Source: DAOPXV01 sp035352535
GTDB lineage: Bacteria > Muiribacteriota > UBA9980
NCBI GenBank assembly: GCA_964545075.1
Contig: CAZJFS010000039.1
Location: forward strand, 1-29,793
Reading direction: 5' to 3'
Length of the DNA: 29,793 nucleotides
Made by a program: the position numbers and the translations under genes. This document shows positions 15,480-23,843 of this stretch, piece after piece (position 1 is the stretch's first letter; each line of letters starts with the position of its first letter). The notes below the pieces were generated by a model. It was not told the DNA's origin and made no database searches. It was given only the letters and a program-made list of their open reading frames with translations.

Positions 15480-15508
15480 ATTATAGCACAATAGATTAAA
15501 GGTGTCAA
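15480..15508 (-). promoter_or_regulatory. Consensus sigma-70 promoter for the carrier-repeat gene
   Basis: The minus strand reads TTGACA (15508-15503), a 17-nt spacer, then TATAAT (15485-15480), an exact match to the housekeeping consensus. Transcription should start near 15473, giving a leader of about 27 nt. This implies strong, probably constitutive expression. Confidence 0.9.
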
Positions 15509-15718
15509 ATTTTAAATTTATATAAACTCTGAAAATAATAGCCGCTCACCGCTCATGACAACATCGTCGCTTTCTAAAACAAACGCGTAAGCCGAACCGG
15601 CGCGATCAAATTTCACGTGATCTTAAAACGGTTCATTTTGTTTGTTTTTTACTTTCATTAACTTTTCAGCCGTATTTTTAAAATCGGCCTTATTAAAACA
15701 GCGGTCTCTAATAAATAC

Positions 15719-15747
15719 TTGAAAAATAGGTTTTTTTGTTGTATCAT
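15719..15747 (+). promoter_or_regulatory. Sigma-70 promoter for the small membrane/coiled-coil protein
   Basis: TTGAAA (15719-15724), a 17-nt T-rich spacer, then TATCAT (15742-15747); each hexamer matches the consensus at 5 of 6. A start near 15754 gives a leader of about 25 nt containing the AAGGG ribosome site. Confidence 0.75.
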
Positions 15748-15778
15748 TTTATAAAAATAAAGAAAAAGGGTGATAAAA

Positions 15779-16261
15779 ATGCCATCAACAGCAAGTGCCG
15801 CACCCGGATATATCTTGAAATTTTCAGCTTTAGACCTGATGGACGCCGTCTTTGTGCTTTTCGTCCTGCTCGGCGCTTTATACATCGGAAGAAAAGTAAT
15901 CGTTCTGCTCGAAATCGTGAAAGACGCCATTTTAAAGATCAAATATGACATCGATGAAGTAAATTCAAGACTATCAAGAATGGACGTTGTAGTGAGCGAT
16001 ATAAATAAAAACGTGGAGCTCATACAGACCGTGAAGGAATTTATCGTCCCGCTCCAGCAAATAAACGGAACAGTATCCGAAGCGTCGCATAAGTTTTCAA
16101 AATCTCTCGACGAGTTCAGCGCGAATGTCCGAAACCTTGACGCCACTATTACCGACATCAAAAAAAGCGCGGTCACTCTTGAAAAAACTATTGTGGACGG
16201 CACATCCATGATCGCAGCCATGACAGTCAAATTGTCGGGAGAAGTTAAATCCGCGAAATAA
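15779..16261 (+). CDS. Small membrane-anchored coiled-coil protein (DUF948-like)
   Basis: ATG 15779 is chosen over GTG 15770 because AAGGG lies 8 nt before the ATG. The 160-residue protein has one hydrophobic segment near residues 22-45 (DAVFVLFVLLGALYIGRKV). A long helical region with heptad-like Ile/Val/Leu spacing follows (DIDEVNSRLSRMDVVVSDIN, then SLDEFSANVRNLDATITDIK). The layout resembles DUF948-type proteins and the helical parts of chemoreceptors, but no signalling tip is visible. It is probably a membrane-tethered coiled coil facing the cytoplasm. It is transcribed opposite to all its neighbours from its own promoter. I cannot assign a function. Confidence 0.7.
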   Translation: MPSTASAAPGYILKFSALDLMDAVFVLFVLLGALYIGRKVIVLLEIVKDAILKIKYDIDEVNSRLSRMDVVVSDINKNVELIQTVKEFIVPLQQINGTVSEASHKFSKSLDEFSANVRNLDATITDIKKSAVTLEKTIVDGTSMIAAMTVKLSGEVKSAK

Positions 16262-16313
16262 AAAAACTTTGAACTCCTTTCATTTTGCGCGAGTGTCAAA
16301 ATGATGGAACAGC

Positions 16314-16350
16314 GCGGCTAAAGGCTGTAACCGCAATTTCTTTATTTCAT
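16314..16350 (+). terminator. Weak hairpin terminator after the coiled-coil gene
   Basis: GCGGCTA pairs with TAACCGC with one mismatch round a 7-nt loop (16314-16334), followed by a T-rich stretch. It fits the end of the plus-strand gene that stops at 16261. Confidence 0.35.
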
Positions 16351-16407
16351 ATTCTCCATTTTTAATACATCGTTTCGGCGCGAAACGCGAAACCGCCGAA
16401 AAAGCTT

Positions 16408-17880
16408 TTATCCGCGCCGGCTTTTAAATGGAAAATATTCATGACAAGCCGTTCGAATGAGATATTTCAAGTTATAATAAGCGATCGAGAAGAAAAAGAA
16501 TATTCCCTGCGTTATGAATTTGCTGAAACTGGGCGCGATCTTTATAAGAGCCCATACGCGGCGCAACTGCATATAAAATTTGAGGTTGGCATACAGCATG
16601 ATATATGAAAACATGACCGGCGACACTTCAGACAGATGAAAATATCTGTTAAAATAATGGAATTTTTCCGTTCCCTTGCATTCCTCGGTTGTTTGTTTTT
16701 TGTAATAAGTTTCGCTCAATTCCGTAAAACCGTGAGGATTGACGGAAAAGAAGAGCGCGTGATGAAGCTTGGATTGAACCGCGAAATCGATCGTTCCCAT
16801 CATTTCATAATATGTTTCACCCGGAAACCCAAGCATGAAAAACCCGTTCACTATAAATCCCATGTCGGCGGCCATATCTATAACCTTAGCCGCTTTTTCA
16901 ATATTGACGCCCTTTTTCATAAGTTTTTGAAGCCTGGGGCTTGCGCTTTCAACGGCGACCGTAAGATTGTAAGCGCCAGAGTCTTTAAGAGCCCGAAGGA
17001 CGCGTTCGTTCATAATGTCGGCCCGAATTCCGTTCGGGAATGAAAAGCTCACTTTCAGGTCGCGTTGTTTCAGCAGTTCAGCTATCTTTATAACGCGCGC
17101 CGGATAAAGATTATAAATATCATCGATGATCTGAAATTCACGTATATTATATTTTTCAACGATCATGGATATCTCATCGACGACGCTCTCGGCCGAACGA
17201 AATCTAGGTTTTTTCCCGAAGATGCGGTGGCAGTATATGCACTGATAAGGGCAGCCGCGGCTCGTAAAAAGCGTCATATAGCGGTCTTCCTTGTGCCATA
17301 TATTCATATCCAGGCTCTTCTGGTAAGCTTCGATATCTATCAAGTCCCAGGCGGGAAACGGTAACGAATCAAGGTTTTGGATCGCCGGTCTTTCGGGCCC
17401 GCGAACGAGCTCAAAATCTCCGTTCGGCCTGACTTTTTTAAAAATCGTTCCCGCTATGGATTCAAGCGGCTTTTTTTCCAATAGTTTTTCAAGGATCTCG
17501 ACGAATGTCGCGTCGGCTTCACCGAGCGCGGCCATATCAGCCTGCGTCTGAGCGAATATCGAAAGAGGGCTGGACGTCGCGTGAGGCCCTCCGACGACAA
17601 CGAGCGGTTTGTAGCTCTGAGACTTCGCCATTGAAATAAGCCGCGGCAATTGAAACGCCTCGCACGTCAGCGTAGAAAACCCAACTATATCGGGCGCAAA
17701 TTTTATCAACTGCTCGGCATAATCGTCGTTGGCTAAAAGATCGACGATGCGTATTTCGGCGTCTGGAAACCTCAGACGGGCCGAGGATGCCAGATACATA
17801 AGTCCCATGGGCGGCGACATTCTGTTATAAACGTAGTTTTCATGAAGCCTGCTTGAAGTTCTTACAAGTAAGATTCTCAT
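16408..17880 (-). CDS. Radical SAM protein with B12-binding-like N-terminal domain
   Basis: The 490-residue protein has three parts. Residues 1-140 form a Rossmann-like domain of the type found in B12-dependent radical SAM enzymes (MRILLVRTSS, SPPMGLMYLAS, PDIVGFSTLT, VVVGGPHATSSP, GEADATF). The DxHxxG motif of classical cobalamin binding is not visible. The radical SAM core starts at SRGCPYQCIYC, with cluster cysteines C210, C214 and C217, and includes RADIMNERVLRALKDSGA and FFMLGFPGET. The C-terminal part (about 400-490) is hydrophobic (FITQGIFFFFSIAYY) and may associate with the membrane. This layout occurs in enzymes that methylate or rearrange unactivated carbons and in several natural-product and lipid pathways. 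It lies 53 nt after another radical SAM gene on the same strand. The substrate is unknown. Confidence 0.85.
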   Translation of the reverse strand: MRILLVRTSSRLHENYVYNRMSPPMGLMYLASSARLRFPDAEIRIVDLLANDDYAEQLIKFAPDIVGFSTLTCEAFQLPRLISMAKSQSYKPLVVVGGPHATSSPLSIFAQTQADMAALGEADATFVEILEKLLEKKPLESIAGTIFKKVRPNGDFELVRGPERPAIQNLDSLPFPAWDLIDIEAYQKSLDMNIWHKEDRYMTLFTSRGCPYQCIYCHRIFGKKPRFRSAESVVDEISMIVEKYNIREFQIIDDIYNLYPARVIKIAELLKQRDLKVSFSFPNGIRADIMNERVLRALKDSGAYNLTVAVESASPRLQKLMKKGVNIEKAAKVIDMAADMGFIVNGFFMLGFPGETYYEMMGTIDFAVQSKLHHALFFSVNPHGFTELSETYYKKQTTEECKGTEKFHYFNRYFHLSEVSPVMFSYIMLYANLKFYMQLRRVWALIKIAPSFSKFITQGIFFFFSIAYYNLKYLIRTACHEYFPFKSRRG

Positions 17881-17933
17881 ATTTTATAAATCACACTCTT
17901 TATATTACGGTTAATTCTAGTTCGCTCGCAAGC

Positions 17934-19571
17934 TTACACGAAGCTCGACCTGGAAAAATTTTCAGGCGAACCGAATCCCATTTCCGAATAATTCTCGTGA
18001 AGTTTTTCACAGTAATGTCTGGCGGTCTCCGGATCGGGATGTAAAATGCAAAAACGTTCGCATCTCACTTCGCTTATCTTTTCCGAAAACCATTTTATGC
18101 GCTCCGCGACGGTTTCAAGCGCCGGTTCGTCGGGAAAGTACCCTTTAACATTATAGCCTAAATTCGTGTAAAGGCAAGAGTCGATACTTCCATGAAAATT
18201 ATAATAATCCATGAAAGTGTTCAAAAGCTTTTCGACGCCATGCTTTTCAGGTTCCTCAAAAACCGCCGAACCCGGCTCGAGTTGAACTGGATATGTGGTC
18301 AGCCAGCTCACATATCTGTAATTATCCTTGACCCGTTCGATTATCTCTTCAGTTTTATCAAGATCGGCGGCTTTTTCAAAAGGGTTACCGACGGTGAAGA
18401 ACAAAAGAAATCTGACCATGTTCTCTTCCATATAATCAAGCGTTTTAAAAAGCTCATCGTTAGTGAAATGATAACCGCGTATCTTCTTTCTGACCTCGTC
18501 CGAACCCGACTCAGCCGATATGGCTATAGCCGAATATCTTCCGTGAAAGGTCTTTCCGAACTCGTCTATGAATTCCTTCGTCGGAAGTCCCCATGATTCG
18601 AAGAACATTTCGATCTCGATGCCGCGCTCGCGCATCATTTTAAAAAGCTTTATAAAATAATCGGGTCTGTCCGGATATGGATCGTAACATACGATAACCT
18701 GATCAAATCCGTATTTCTTTATTTCCACGATCGAATCGCAGACCTTTTCGGGCGAACGGGTTATGACGCACCCGGAATTATTCATTTTGATCTGATTTTT
18801 ATTTCTGCCGGCGCAGAGCTTACACTCGACCGGACAGCCGCGGCCTATAAAAAGCGGAAGGTGGTATGCGCGCACCGGCGTGATCTTGAGATTTTCCTCG
18901 CGCGATATTTTTTTCGAATACGCCACGTTCAGTCTGAAGCTGTTCATATAGCATTCATAATTCGAAAGCAGGGAAATATTCGTGAAATTAAGCGAATCAA
19001 GATCTTCCGGCGTCGCGAAGAATTTTTCTTCATTCTCGACGACGGCAAAGCCGCCGGAAGCGTCTCTTTTCTTCCATAACACATTTGGAATATTCGAAAA
19101 ATCTATATTATCATTTTCTTTCGAAACGGCGGCGATTTTAACGATCTCGAGCATGGAGCGCTCTCCATGCCCTTTCACGACGGCGTCTATTTCGGGAACT
19201 TCGCGTATGACCTCGCCGGCGAAATATGACGCGGTGAATCCGCCGGTAACGACTATTTTTTCGGGCCATCTTTTTTTCACGGCCTTCATGACGCTCACCG
19301 CGTCATAGGTTTGGGGATGCCAGAATACTGGAACAGCTATGACTTTCGGATCGGCTTTTTCAATATAATCAAGTATCGAAAACCGGTTATCCAGAATCCA
19401 TTCAACGCCAAGATGCACTATTTTAGATTTGTAACCGGCTTTTTCCGTAAGATCGGCCAGCGCGAAAAGCCCCATCGAAATAAAATTTATGAACATATAT
19501 TCATCGAAAGGCTTATAATAATTGGAAAATTTCGGCACATGCAGATATAACACGTCAACCTTTTCTATCAT
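17934..19571 (-). CDS. Radical SAM protein with B12-binding-like N-terminal domain, second paralogue
   Basis: The 545-residue protein starts at an ATG with GGGGTTG 4 nt upstream. Residues about 1-150 form a B12-binding-like Rossmann domain (VDVLYLHVPKF, SMGLFALADLTEKAGYKSKI, KVIAVPVFWHPQTYDAV, IVVTGGFTASYFAGE, VVKGHGERSMLEI). A linker of about 90 residues follows. The radical SAM core begins at GRGCPVECKLC, with cluster cysteines C246, C250 and C253. Downstream are QVIVCYDPYPDRPDYF, AISAESGSDEVRKKIRG and LFFTVGNPFEKAADL. The C-terminal region has extra Cys (CERFC). It is clearly divergent from the neighbouring radical SAM gene, so the two are probably sequential enzymes rather than a recent duplication. 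The DxHxxG motif is not seen. Reaction and substrate are unknown. Confidence 0.83.
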   Translation of the reverse strand: MIEKVDVLYLHVPKFSNYYKPFDEYMFINFISMGLFALADLTEKAGYKSKIVHLGVEWILDNRFSILDYIEKADPKVIAVPVFWHPQTYDAVSVMKAVKKRWPEKIVVTGGFTASYFAGEVIREVPEIDAVVKGHGERSMLEIVKIAAVSKENDNIDFSNIPNVLWKKRDASGGFAVVENEEKFFATPEDLDSLNFTNISLLSNYECYMNSFRLNVAYSKKISREENLKITPVRAYHLPLFIGRGCPVECKLCAGRNKNQIKMNNSGCVITRSPEKVCDSIVEIKKYGFDQVIVCYDPYPDRPDYFIKLFKMMRERGIEIEMFFESWGLPTKEFIDEFGKTFHGRYSAIAISAESGSDEVRKKIRGYHFTNDELFKTLDYMEENMVRFLLFFTVGNPFEKAADLDKTEEIIERVKDNYRYVSWLTTYPVQLEPGSAVFEEPEKHGVEKLLNTFMDYYNFHGSIDSCLYTNLGYNVKGYFPDEPALETVAERIKWFSEKISEVRCERFCILHPDPETARHYCEKLHENYSEMGFGSPENFSRSSFV

Positions 19572-19715
19572 AACAACCCCATTAATATAAAATTACCAAA
19601 CTTTCATGCCTATAAAGTTAATTCGAAATGGTTTTCCTTCCACCACGCAATAACGAGCCCTGATCCCGCAATGGCCGAAAATCAGTCCGGCCGGCAGCGG
19701 CTTGGAGCGCCAACT

Positions 19716-20471
19716 TTAAGCGAAGAAAAAAACTTTTATGTCATACAACGCGTGGGTGTATACCGCTATTCCATAACCTCTCAAAAAATAAAGCAGAGAA
19801 AGAATAACGCCGGCTATAAACCGGAACAGGAATGAAGTCACGTCAAAATGATCACCGAGCTGGCCGATATAATGAAATCCGGAAAATATGAACGCCGACC
19901 AGAATATGGCGAATACTGCCGCCTGCCATTCGGACATTCCGATAAATTTTTTAAACAGATATATGAAAGCGCTTATCATCACCAGCCTGAAAACAAATTC
20001 CTCATATATCCCCGCGCCTATGGATGCTATGAACCTGTCGGACATCGAAAATCCGCGAGGCCCGGCCGCGAGACCCGGCGCGACGCGTTCGGTGAGTTTT
20101 ATAACGGCGGGCCCCAGAAAGATCGAATAAATATAAGACTCCATGAACATATAAACGAAATAAACCGGATATATGACCTCGGTAGTTTTGGCCCTTTCCG
20201 AAAAAACTATATACGCGTAAATGAACAAAATTATAAGGGTGAAGCCGACTATGGTCTTTATGCCTATGAGGTTGAAGAACAGCTTTAATATAACGTCAGC
20301 GCCGTTTCTTATGCTCGTCCCGGTGATCAATATCATAAATTCGTATATTAGAATAAGAGGAAGTACGAACAGAAAGCTATAAACCGCTTTTTTAGAGCAG
20401 TCGAAGTATCCTTCGCTTTCCTTGACGTTCAAAACCGCCGAGTTGTTCAAAATATCACCGCGCCGGATCAA
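19716..20471 (-). CDS. CPBP-family (CAAX protease/Abi-like) intramembrane metalloprotease
   Basis: The polytopic membrane protein has the three CPBP signatures in order: EEFVFR (157-162, EExxxR), FSGFH (196-200, FxxxH) and HALYD (240-244, HxxxD). These residues bind the catalytic metal in this family. About six hydrophobic segments surround them. Family roles include processing prenylated or bacteriocin-type peptides and self-immunity, but nothing here identifies the substrate. The listed start is TTG 20471, overlapping the mutS2 stop (TTGA). It has no good ribosome site, so an internal TTG at 20450 is possible. It is the last gene of the apparent GGDEF-NIF3-mutS2 operon. Confidence 0.85.
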   Translation of the reverse strand: MIRRGDILNNSAVLNVKESEGYFDCSKKAVYSFLFVLPLILIYEFMILITGTSIRNGADVILKLFFNLIGIKTIVGFTLIILFIYAYIVFSERAKTTEVIYPVYFVYMFMESYIYSIFLGPAVIKLTERVAPGLAAGPRGFSMSDRFIASIGAGIYEEFVFRLVMISAFIYLFKKFIGMSEWQAAVFAIFWSAFIFSGFHYIGQLGDHFDVTSFLFRFIAGVILSLLYFLRGYGIAVYTHALYDIKVFFFA

Positions 20472-22846
20472 AACTTTATTTCGACGAGGGTAACGCCGTA
20501 GTCTCCCTCGCCGAGTTTTCCCGTCCTGAAGGAACTCACGAACCGGGACTGCCGCAGGTGGCTTTCGACCGCGGCCTTAAGCGCCAGCGTACCCTTTCCA
20601 TGTATTATTCTCACGCTTTCAAAACGACTTTCGGCCGCCTTAATAAGATAGCGTTCGAGCTCCTCTATGCCGTCCTCGCATTTTTTTCCCCTGATATCCA
20701 GTTCGCGGCTTACGGAAAAAGCTTCCCTGGTATAGGAAATAACGCCTGCATCCTCGAATTCGGCAAGATTTTCGAGCGTGCCGGATATCATGGAAAACTT
20801 AACCCACATTTCCATCTTGTTTTTAAGCTCGACCTTCGCCTGACGTTTTTTAAGATCGATTTCCTTGACGATTCCGCTGGAATTAAGTTTTTCTATGGTC
20901 ACTATATCGGAAACATTATACGGAAAAGATGCCGCCGCCAGAGACGATCCGTTCGCATCCCCGGCCTGCGAGCCTTCGCCGCCTTTTTTTATAACATTAG
21001 CCGCTATAGCCTTTTTTTCCGAAACTATCTCCTCGCCCAGCTTTTTCTTCGCCGCTTTTATATCCGCATCGCGGGCTGAAACGGTCGCGTTAACCTTGCG
21101 AAGCATCTCGTTATATTTTTTCTCGTATTCCTCGCGCAACTCGTCCTCCACCTCGCGGCGGGTCTTTTTAAAAGCCTTTTCAGTGTCCAAAAGCCTGCGT
21201 TCGGTTTTTTTCACGCTTTCCGATTCGGCCATCACTCTCTGATACTGCCCTTTAAGATCCGAAGAATATTTTATGAGCTCTGAAATTATTTCCTCGTACT
21301 TCACTTCATTCTTATCGAGGAACTCGGACGCCTTGTCGATTATGTATTGCTGAAGACCGTGATTTTTCGCTATATGTATGGCATATGAGGCCCCGGGTAT
21401 GCCCATTATAAGACGGTACGTGGGCCGGAGCGTGGCTATGTCGAATTCGAGCGACCCGTTGATGGCGTTCTCAAGCGAGTAGACATAATCAACCACGCCG
21501 GAAAAATGAGTGGTTATAACCGATTTAACTCGTTTTTCGGCCAGACGCCAGATAATCGCGCAGGCGATGGCGGAACTATAGTTCGGAGCGGAACCGGTGC
21601 CGAGTTCGTCCAGGAGAACCATGGTCTTTTCGGTGCTTTCTATACCCTCGATCATTCCCGAGAGAAATTTAATATGCCCCGAGAAAGTCGAAAGGTTCTC
21701 TGTTATACTCTGAGAATCGCCTATATCCACGAACATCCGGTCTATAAACGGCAGAACGGTCGAAGCGTTAGCCGGAATTGGTATGCCGCATCTGACCATA
21801 ACGCAGAAAAGCCCGATGGTTTTCAAAAGAACAGTCTTGCCGCCGGCGTTCGGACCCGACAAAAGAAGGATATCGTGCGAACGCGATATCTTAAGGTTGA
21901 GGGGAACGCAGCCGTCCTTCAAAAGAGGATGGCGGCCGTTGATTATCTCGAGCTCGCCGTCATTCGAAACTTTTACGTTCTCGCAGTTTTTCGTGACGCA
22001 GAAATTGGCTATTGCGTTATCTCGATCGAGCGTAAAAACAACCCCGAGCGAATTTATTATGCCGTTCACTTCCGGTTTGACCATTTCATTAAGGGCGAAT
22101 ATTATCCGGCTTACTTCCGCGGTTTCGTCCTCTTTAAGTTCACGTAAAGCATTATTTTCGCTCATTATAGCGACCGGCTCCATGAAAACGGTCGAGCGCG
22201 ACTGGGAATAATCGTGTATGATCCCCTTGACGCGGCTCTGCTCGGAAACCGGCAACGGTATTACGAAACGGCCTTCGCGTATGGTAACGTAATCTTCGGA
22301 AAGGCGAGCGTGCGTCTTGATGTGGTTGATAAGATCGCGAAGCTTATTCTGAACGCGGGACGCAAGGACGGAAATCGAGCGTCGGATGGAAGCCAGCTTA
22401 GGAGACGCCGCGTCAAGGATGCCGCCGTCGGTATCGACGCAGCGGAATATCTCGGAATAAATTTTATTATAAGAACCGATATCGCACGCGACCTTCCATA
22501 GCGCCGGATATTTTTCACGGTATTTAAACGCGGTATTTCTTATCTGAGTGACGGCATCAAGAGTTTTTGAAAGTTTGTACAAAAGAACGGGCTCGAAAAT
22601 ATACCCTTCGATCCGAAGCCTTTTCAAGCTGTCACGGTAATCTTCTATGTCGTCAAAGTAAAGCTTTGAATCAAAGCTGATAAGGGTCTTGATTTCGCCC
22701 AGAAGCGTAAATCTCGAGTATATGGCCGCCTCGTCAGCGCATTCCGGTATCGAATATAAAAGCTCGCGCCCCGCCGCCGTTTTAATATATCTGGCCATCA
22801 GAGCGAGAACTCGATCAAATTCAAGTGATAATTTATAGCTTTCCAT
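20468..22846 (-). CDS. mutS2: MutS2 family ATPase with C-terminal Smr domain
   Basis: The 792-residue length matches the MutS2 family. The N-terminal helical clamp/lever region (1-310) contains YVTIREGRFVIPL, characteristic of MutS2. The ATPase has Walker A GPNAGGKT (331-338) and Walker B LLDELGTG (411-418), then THFSG. A charged coiled coil lies at about 515-620. The C-terminal Smr nuclease-type domain begins at LDIRGKK and includes IHGKGTLALK. Known MutS2 roles are suppression of recombination and rescue of collided ribosomes. Two motifs depart from the family: after Walker B, SAPNYSSA replaces the usual TDPxEGAA, and the Smr motif has HGKGTL instead of HGKGTG. It starts 2 nt after the NIF3 stop with no strong ribosome site, implying translational coupling. 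Confidence 0.92.
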   Translation of the reverse strand: MESYKLSLEFDRVLALMARYIKTAAGRELLYSIPECADEAAIYSRFTLLGEIKTLISFDSKLYFDDIEDYRDSLKRLRIEGYIFEPVLLYKLSKTLDAVTQIRNTAFKYREKYPALWKVACDIGSYNKIYSEIFRCVDTDGGILDAASPKLASIRRSISVLASRVQNKLRDLINHIKTHARLSEDYVTIREGRFVIPLPVSEQSRVKGIIHDYSQSRSTVFMEPVAIMSENNALRELKEDETAEVSRIIFALNEMVKPEVNGIINSLGVVFTLDRDNAIANFCVTKNCENVKVSNDGELEIINGRHPLLKDGCVPLNLKISRSHDILLLSGPNAGGKTVLLKTIGLFCVMVRCGIPIPANASTVLPFIDRMFVDIGDSQSITENLSTFSGHIKFLSGMIEGIESTEKTMVLLDELGTGSAPNYSSAIACAIIWRLAEKRVKSVITTHFSGVVDYVYSLENAINGSLEFDIATLRPTYRLIMGIPGASYAIHIAKNHGLQQYIIDKASEFLDKNEVKYEEIISELIKYSSDLKGQYQRVMAESESVKKTERRLLDTEKAFKKTRREVEDELREEYEKKYNEMLRKVNATVSARDADIKAAKKKLGEEIVSEKKAIAANVIKKGGEGSQAGDANGSSLAAASFPYNVSDIVTIEKLNSSGIVKEIDLKKRQAKVELKNKMEMWVKFSMISGTLENLAEFEDAGVISYTREAFSVSRELDIRGKKCEDGIEELERYLIKAAESRFESVRIIHGKGTLALKAAVESHLRQSRFVSSFRTGKLGEGDYGVTLVEIKF

Positions 22847-22848
22847 TT

Positions 22849-23808
22849 TTATTCGTGGCAGAACCTTCTAAAGCCGGAACATTCGATAACCTCGATGCCG
22901 GTATCCTTCAATATCCTGTCAAGCACGAGATTTAATCCAAGAGAATCGGAAGCAGTGCTTCCGGCGGCTATTATGGATATGTGGTTCTTCTCCGCTTCCT
23001 TTCTGTGTTCTTCGGGAACGCAAATACTCACGACGGTACCGATGCCGACCTGAGCCAGTTTTTCGTATATTTGCGCCGGACCTTCGGCGCCGCCGTTTAG
23101 ATCGACGAATATCTTGCCGGCCCTGCGCTCCGCGACGCCGGCGAGTATCTTAGGACCCGAATGACGCTTCAGCGCCTCTTTATATTCGGGTATCATTTTT
23201 AAAAGAGAAATTATGTCTCCGAGCCTTTCAGGTTTTTCCTTATCCATAAGCCTTTGAAGAAAGGTCGTCGCCGCGTTATCAGCCGGCGTATGCACGCACA
23301 TATAGGGAATATCTAAAAGCGCCGCTATATCGGTATCACGGTTCAAATTCGTCAGCAAGATCTTGTTCTCGACCTCGCGTATTTTTTCGGAAAGCATCCC
23401 GTCGGCAACGTTTATCGGAAGGCCAAATTTATGGAGAATATCGGCCTGCATCTGCATGACCGTATAAAATTTAGCGTAAGCCTTGCCTTCAGGGTGATGC
23501 GCCACGACCAGATCGATATTTTTACCGCGGCCGTTTAATTTATCCGCGACGAGTATCTCGCCGACTCCTATATCGATACCCACGAGTATCCTTTTGCTGA
23601 TCAATACTTCCGGTTCTCCATGCAAGACCCTTGTGTCGGCATAAGGATTTATCGTGTATTCCTTACCCGCCCAAACTTTTTCCTCGGTCGTGAGCTTGTT
23701 ATACTCGTCCTTGGCCCTCAGCAGAGTTTTTTTCACCCATGCCGCGCCGCGCGGGTCATAATCTATGCCAACGGCGACCGCGCTGCGGTAAAAATCCTGT
23801 AACATCAT
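22849..23808 (-). CDS. Divergent NIF3-family protein
   Basis: The 319-residue protein resembles the NIF3/YbgI dinuclear-metal family. IDLVVAHHPEG (H104, H105) matches the first metal motif, and HTPADNAA (D177) matches the HTxxD motif. The C-terminal HxxxE motif of the family is replaced: the aligned segment GSTASDSLG has S284 and D288. An extra N-terminal region of about 70 residues (YDPRGAAWVKKTLLRAKDEY) is not typical. NIF3 proteins form toroidal hexamers; their biochemical role is poorly defined. GGGAG lies about 12 nt before the ATG pair at 23808. It sits between the diguanylate cyclase (35 nt) and mutS2 (2 nt). Confidence 0.75.
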   Translation of the reverse strand: MMLQDFYRSAVAVGIDYDPRGAAWVKKTLLRAKDEYNKLTTEEKVWAGKEYTINPYADTRVLHGEPEVLISKRILVGIDIGVGEILVADKLNGRGKNIDLVVAHHPEGKAYAKFYTVMQMQADILHKFGLPINVADGMLSEKIREVENKILLTNLNRDTDIAALLDIPYMCVHTPADNAATTFLQRLMDKEKPERLGDIISLLKMIPEYKEALKRHSGPKILAGVAERRAGKIFVDLNGGAEGPAQIYEKLAQVGIGTVVSICVPEEHRKEAEKNHISIIAAGSTASDSLGLNLVLDRILKDTGIEVIECSGFRRFCHE

Positions 23809-23843
23809 ACGCTAATACTCCCTTATCATGAATGGTTTCGTTA

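Larger units (their letters stand above)
15459..15778. other. Divergent intergenic region between carrier-repeat gene and small membrane protein
   Basis: About 320 nt without a gene. It holds two back-to-back promoters, one at each end (15480-15508 minus and 15719-15747 plus). The middle (about 15540-15660) is less AT-rich and has the short direct repeat GCTCACC/GCTCATG. No ORF, RNA gene or clear operator was seen there. Confidence 0.6.

Noticed and set aside
15658..16299. 213-residue minus-strand ORF
   Set aside because: Antisense to the coiled-coil gene, which has a promoter and ribosome site on the plus strand.
16371..16387. CGTTTCG/CGAAACG hairpin as a terminator of the convergent genes
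   Set aside because: Three-base loop and no T-run on either side; the hairpin at 16314 fits better.
21506..22147. 213-residue plus-strand ORF
   Set aside because: Antisense to the MutS2 ATPase region with intact Walker motifs.
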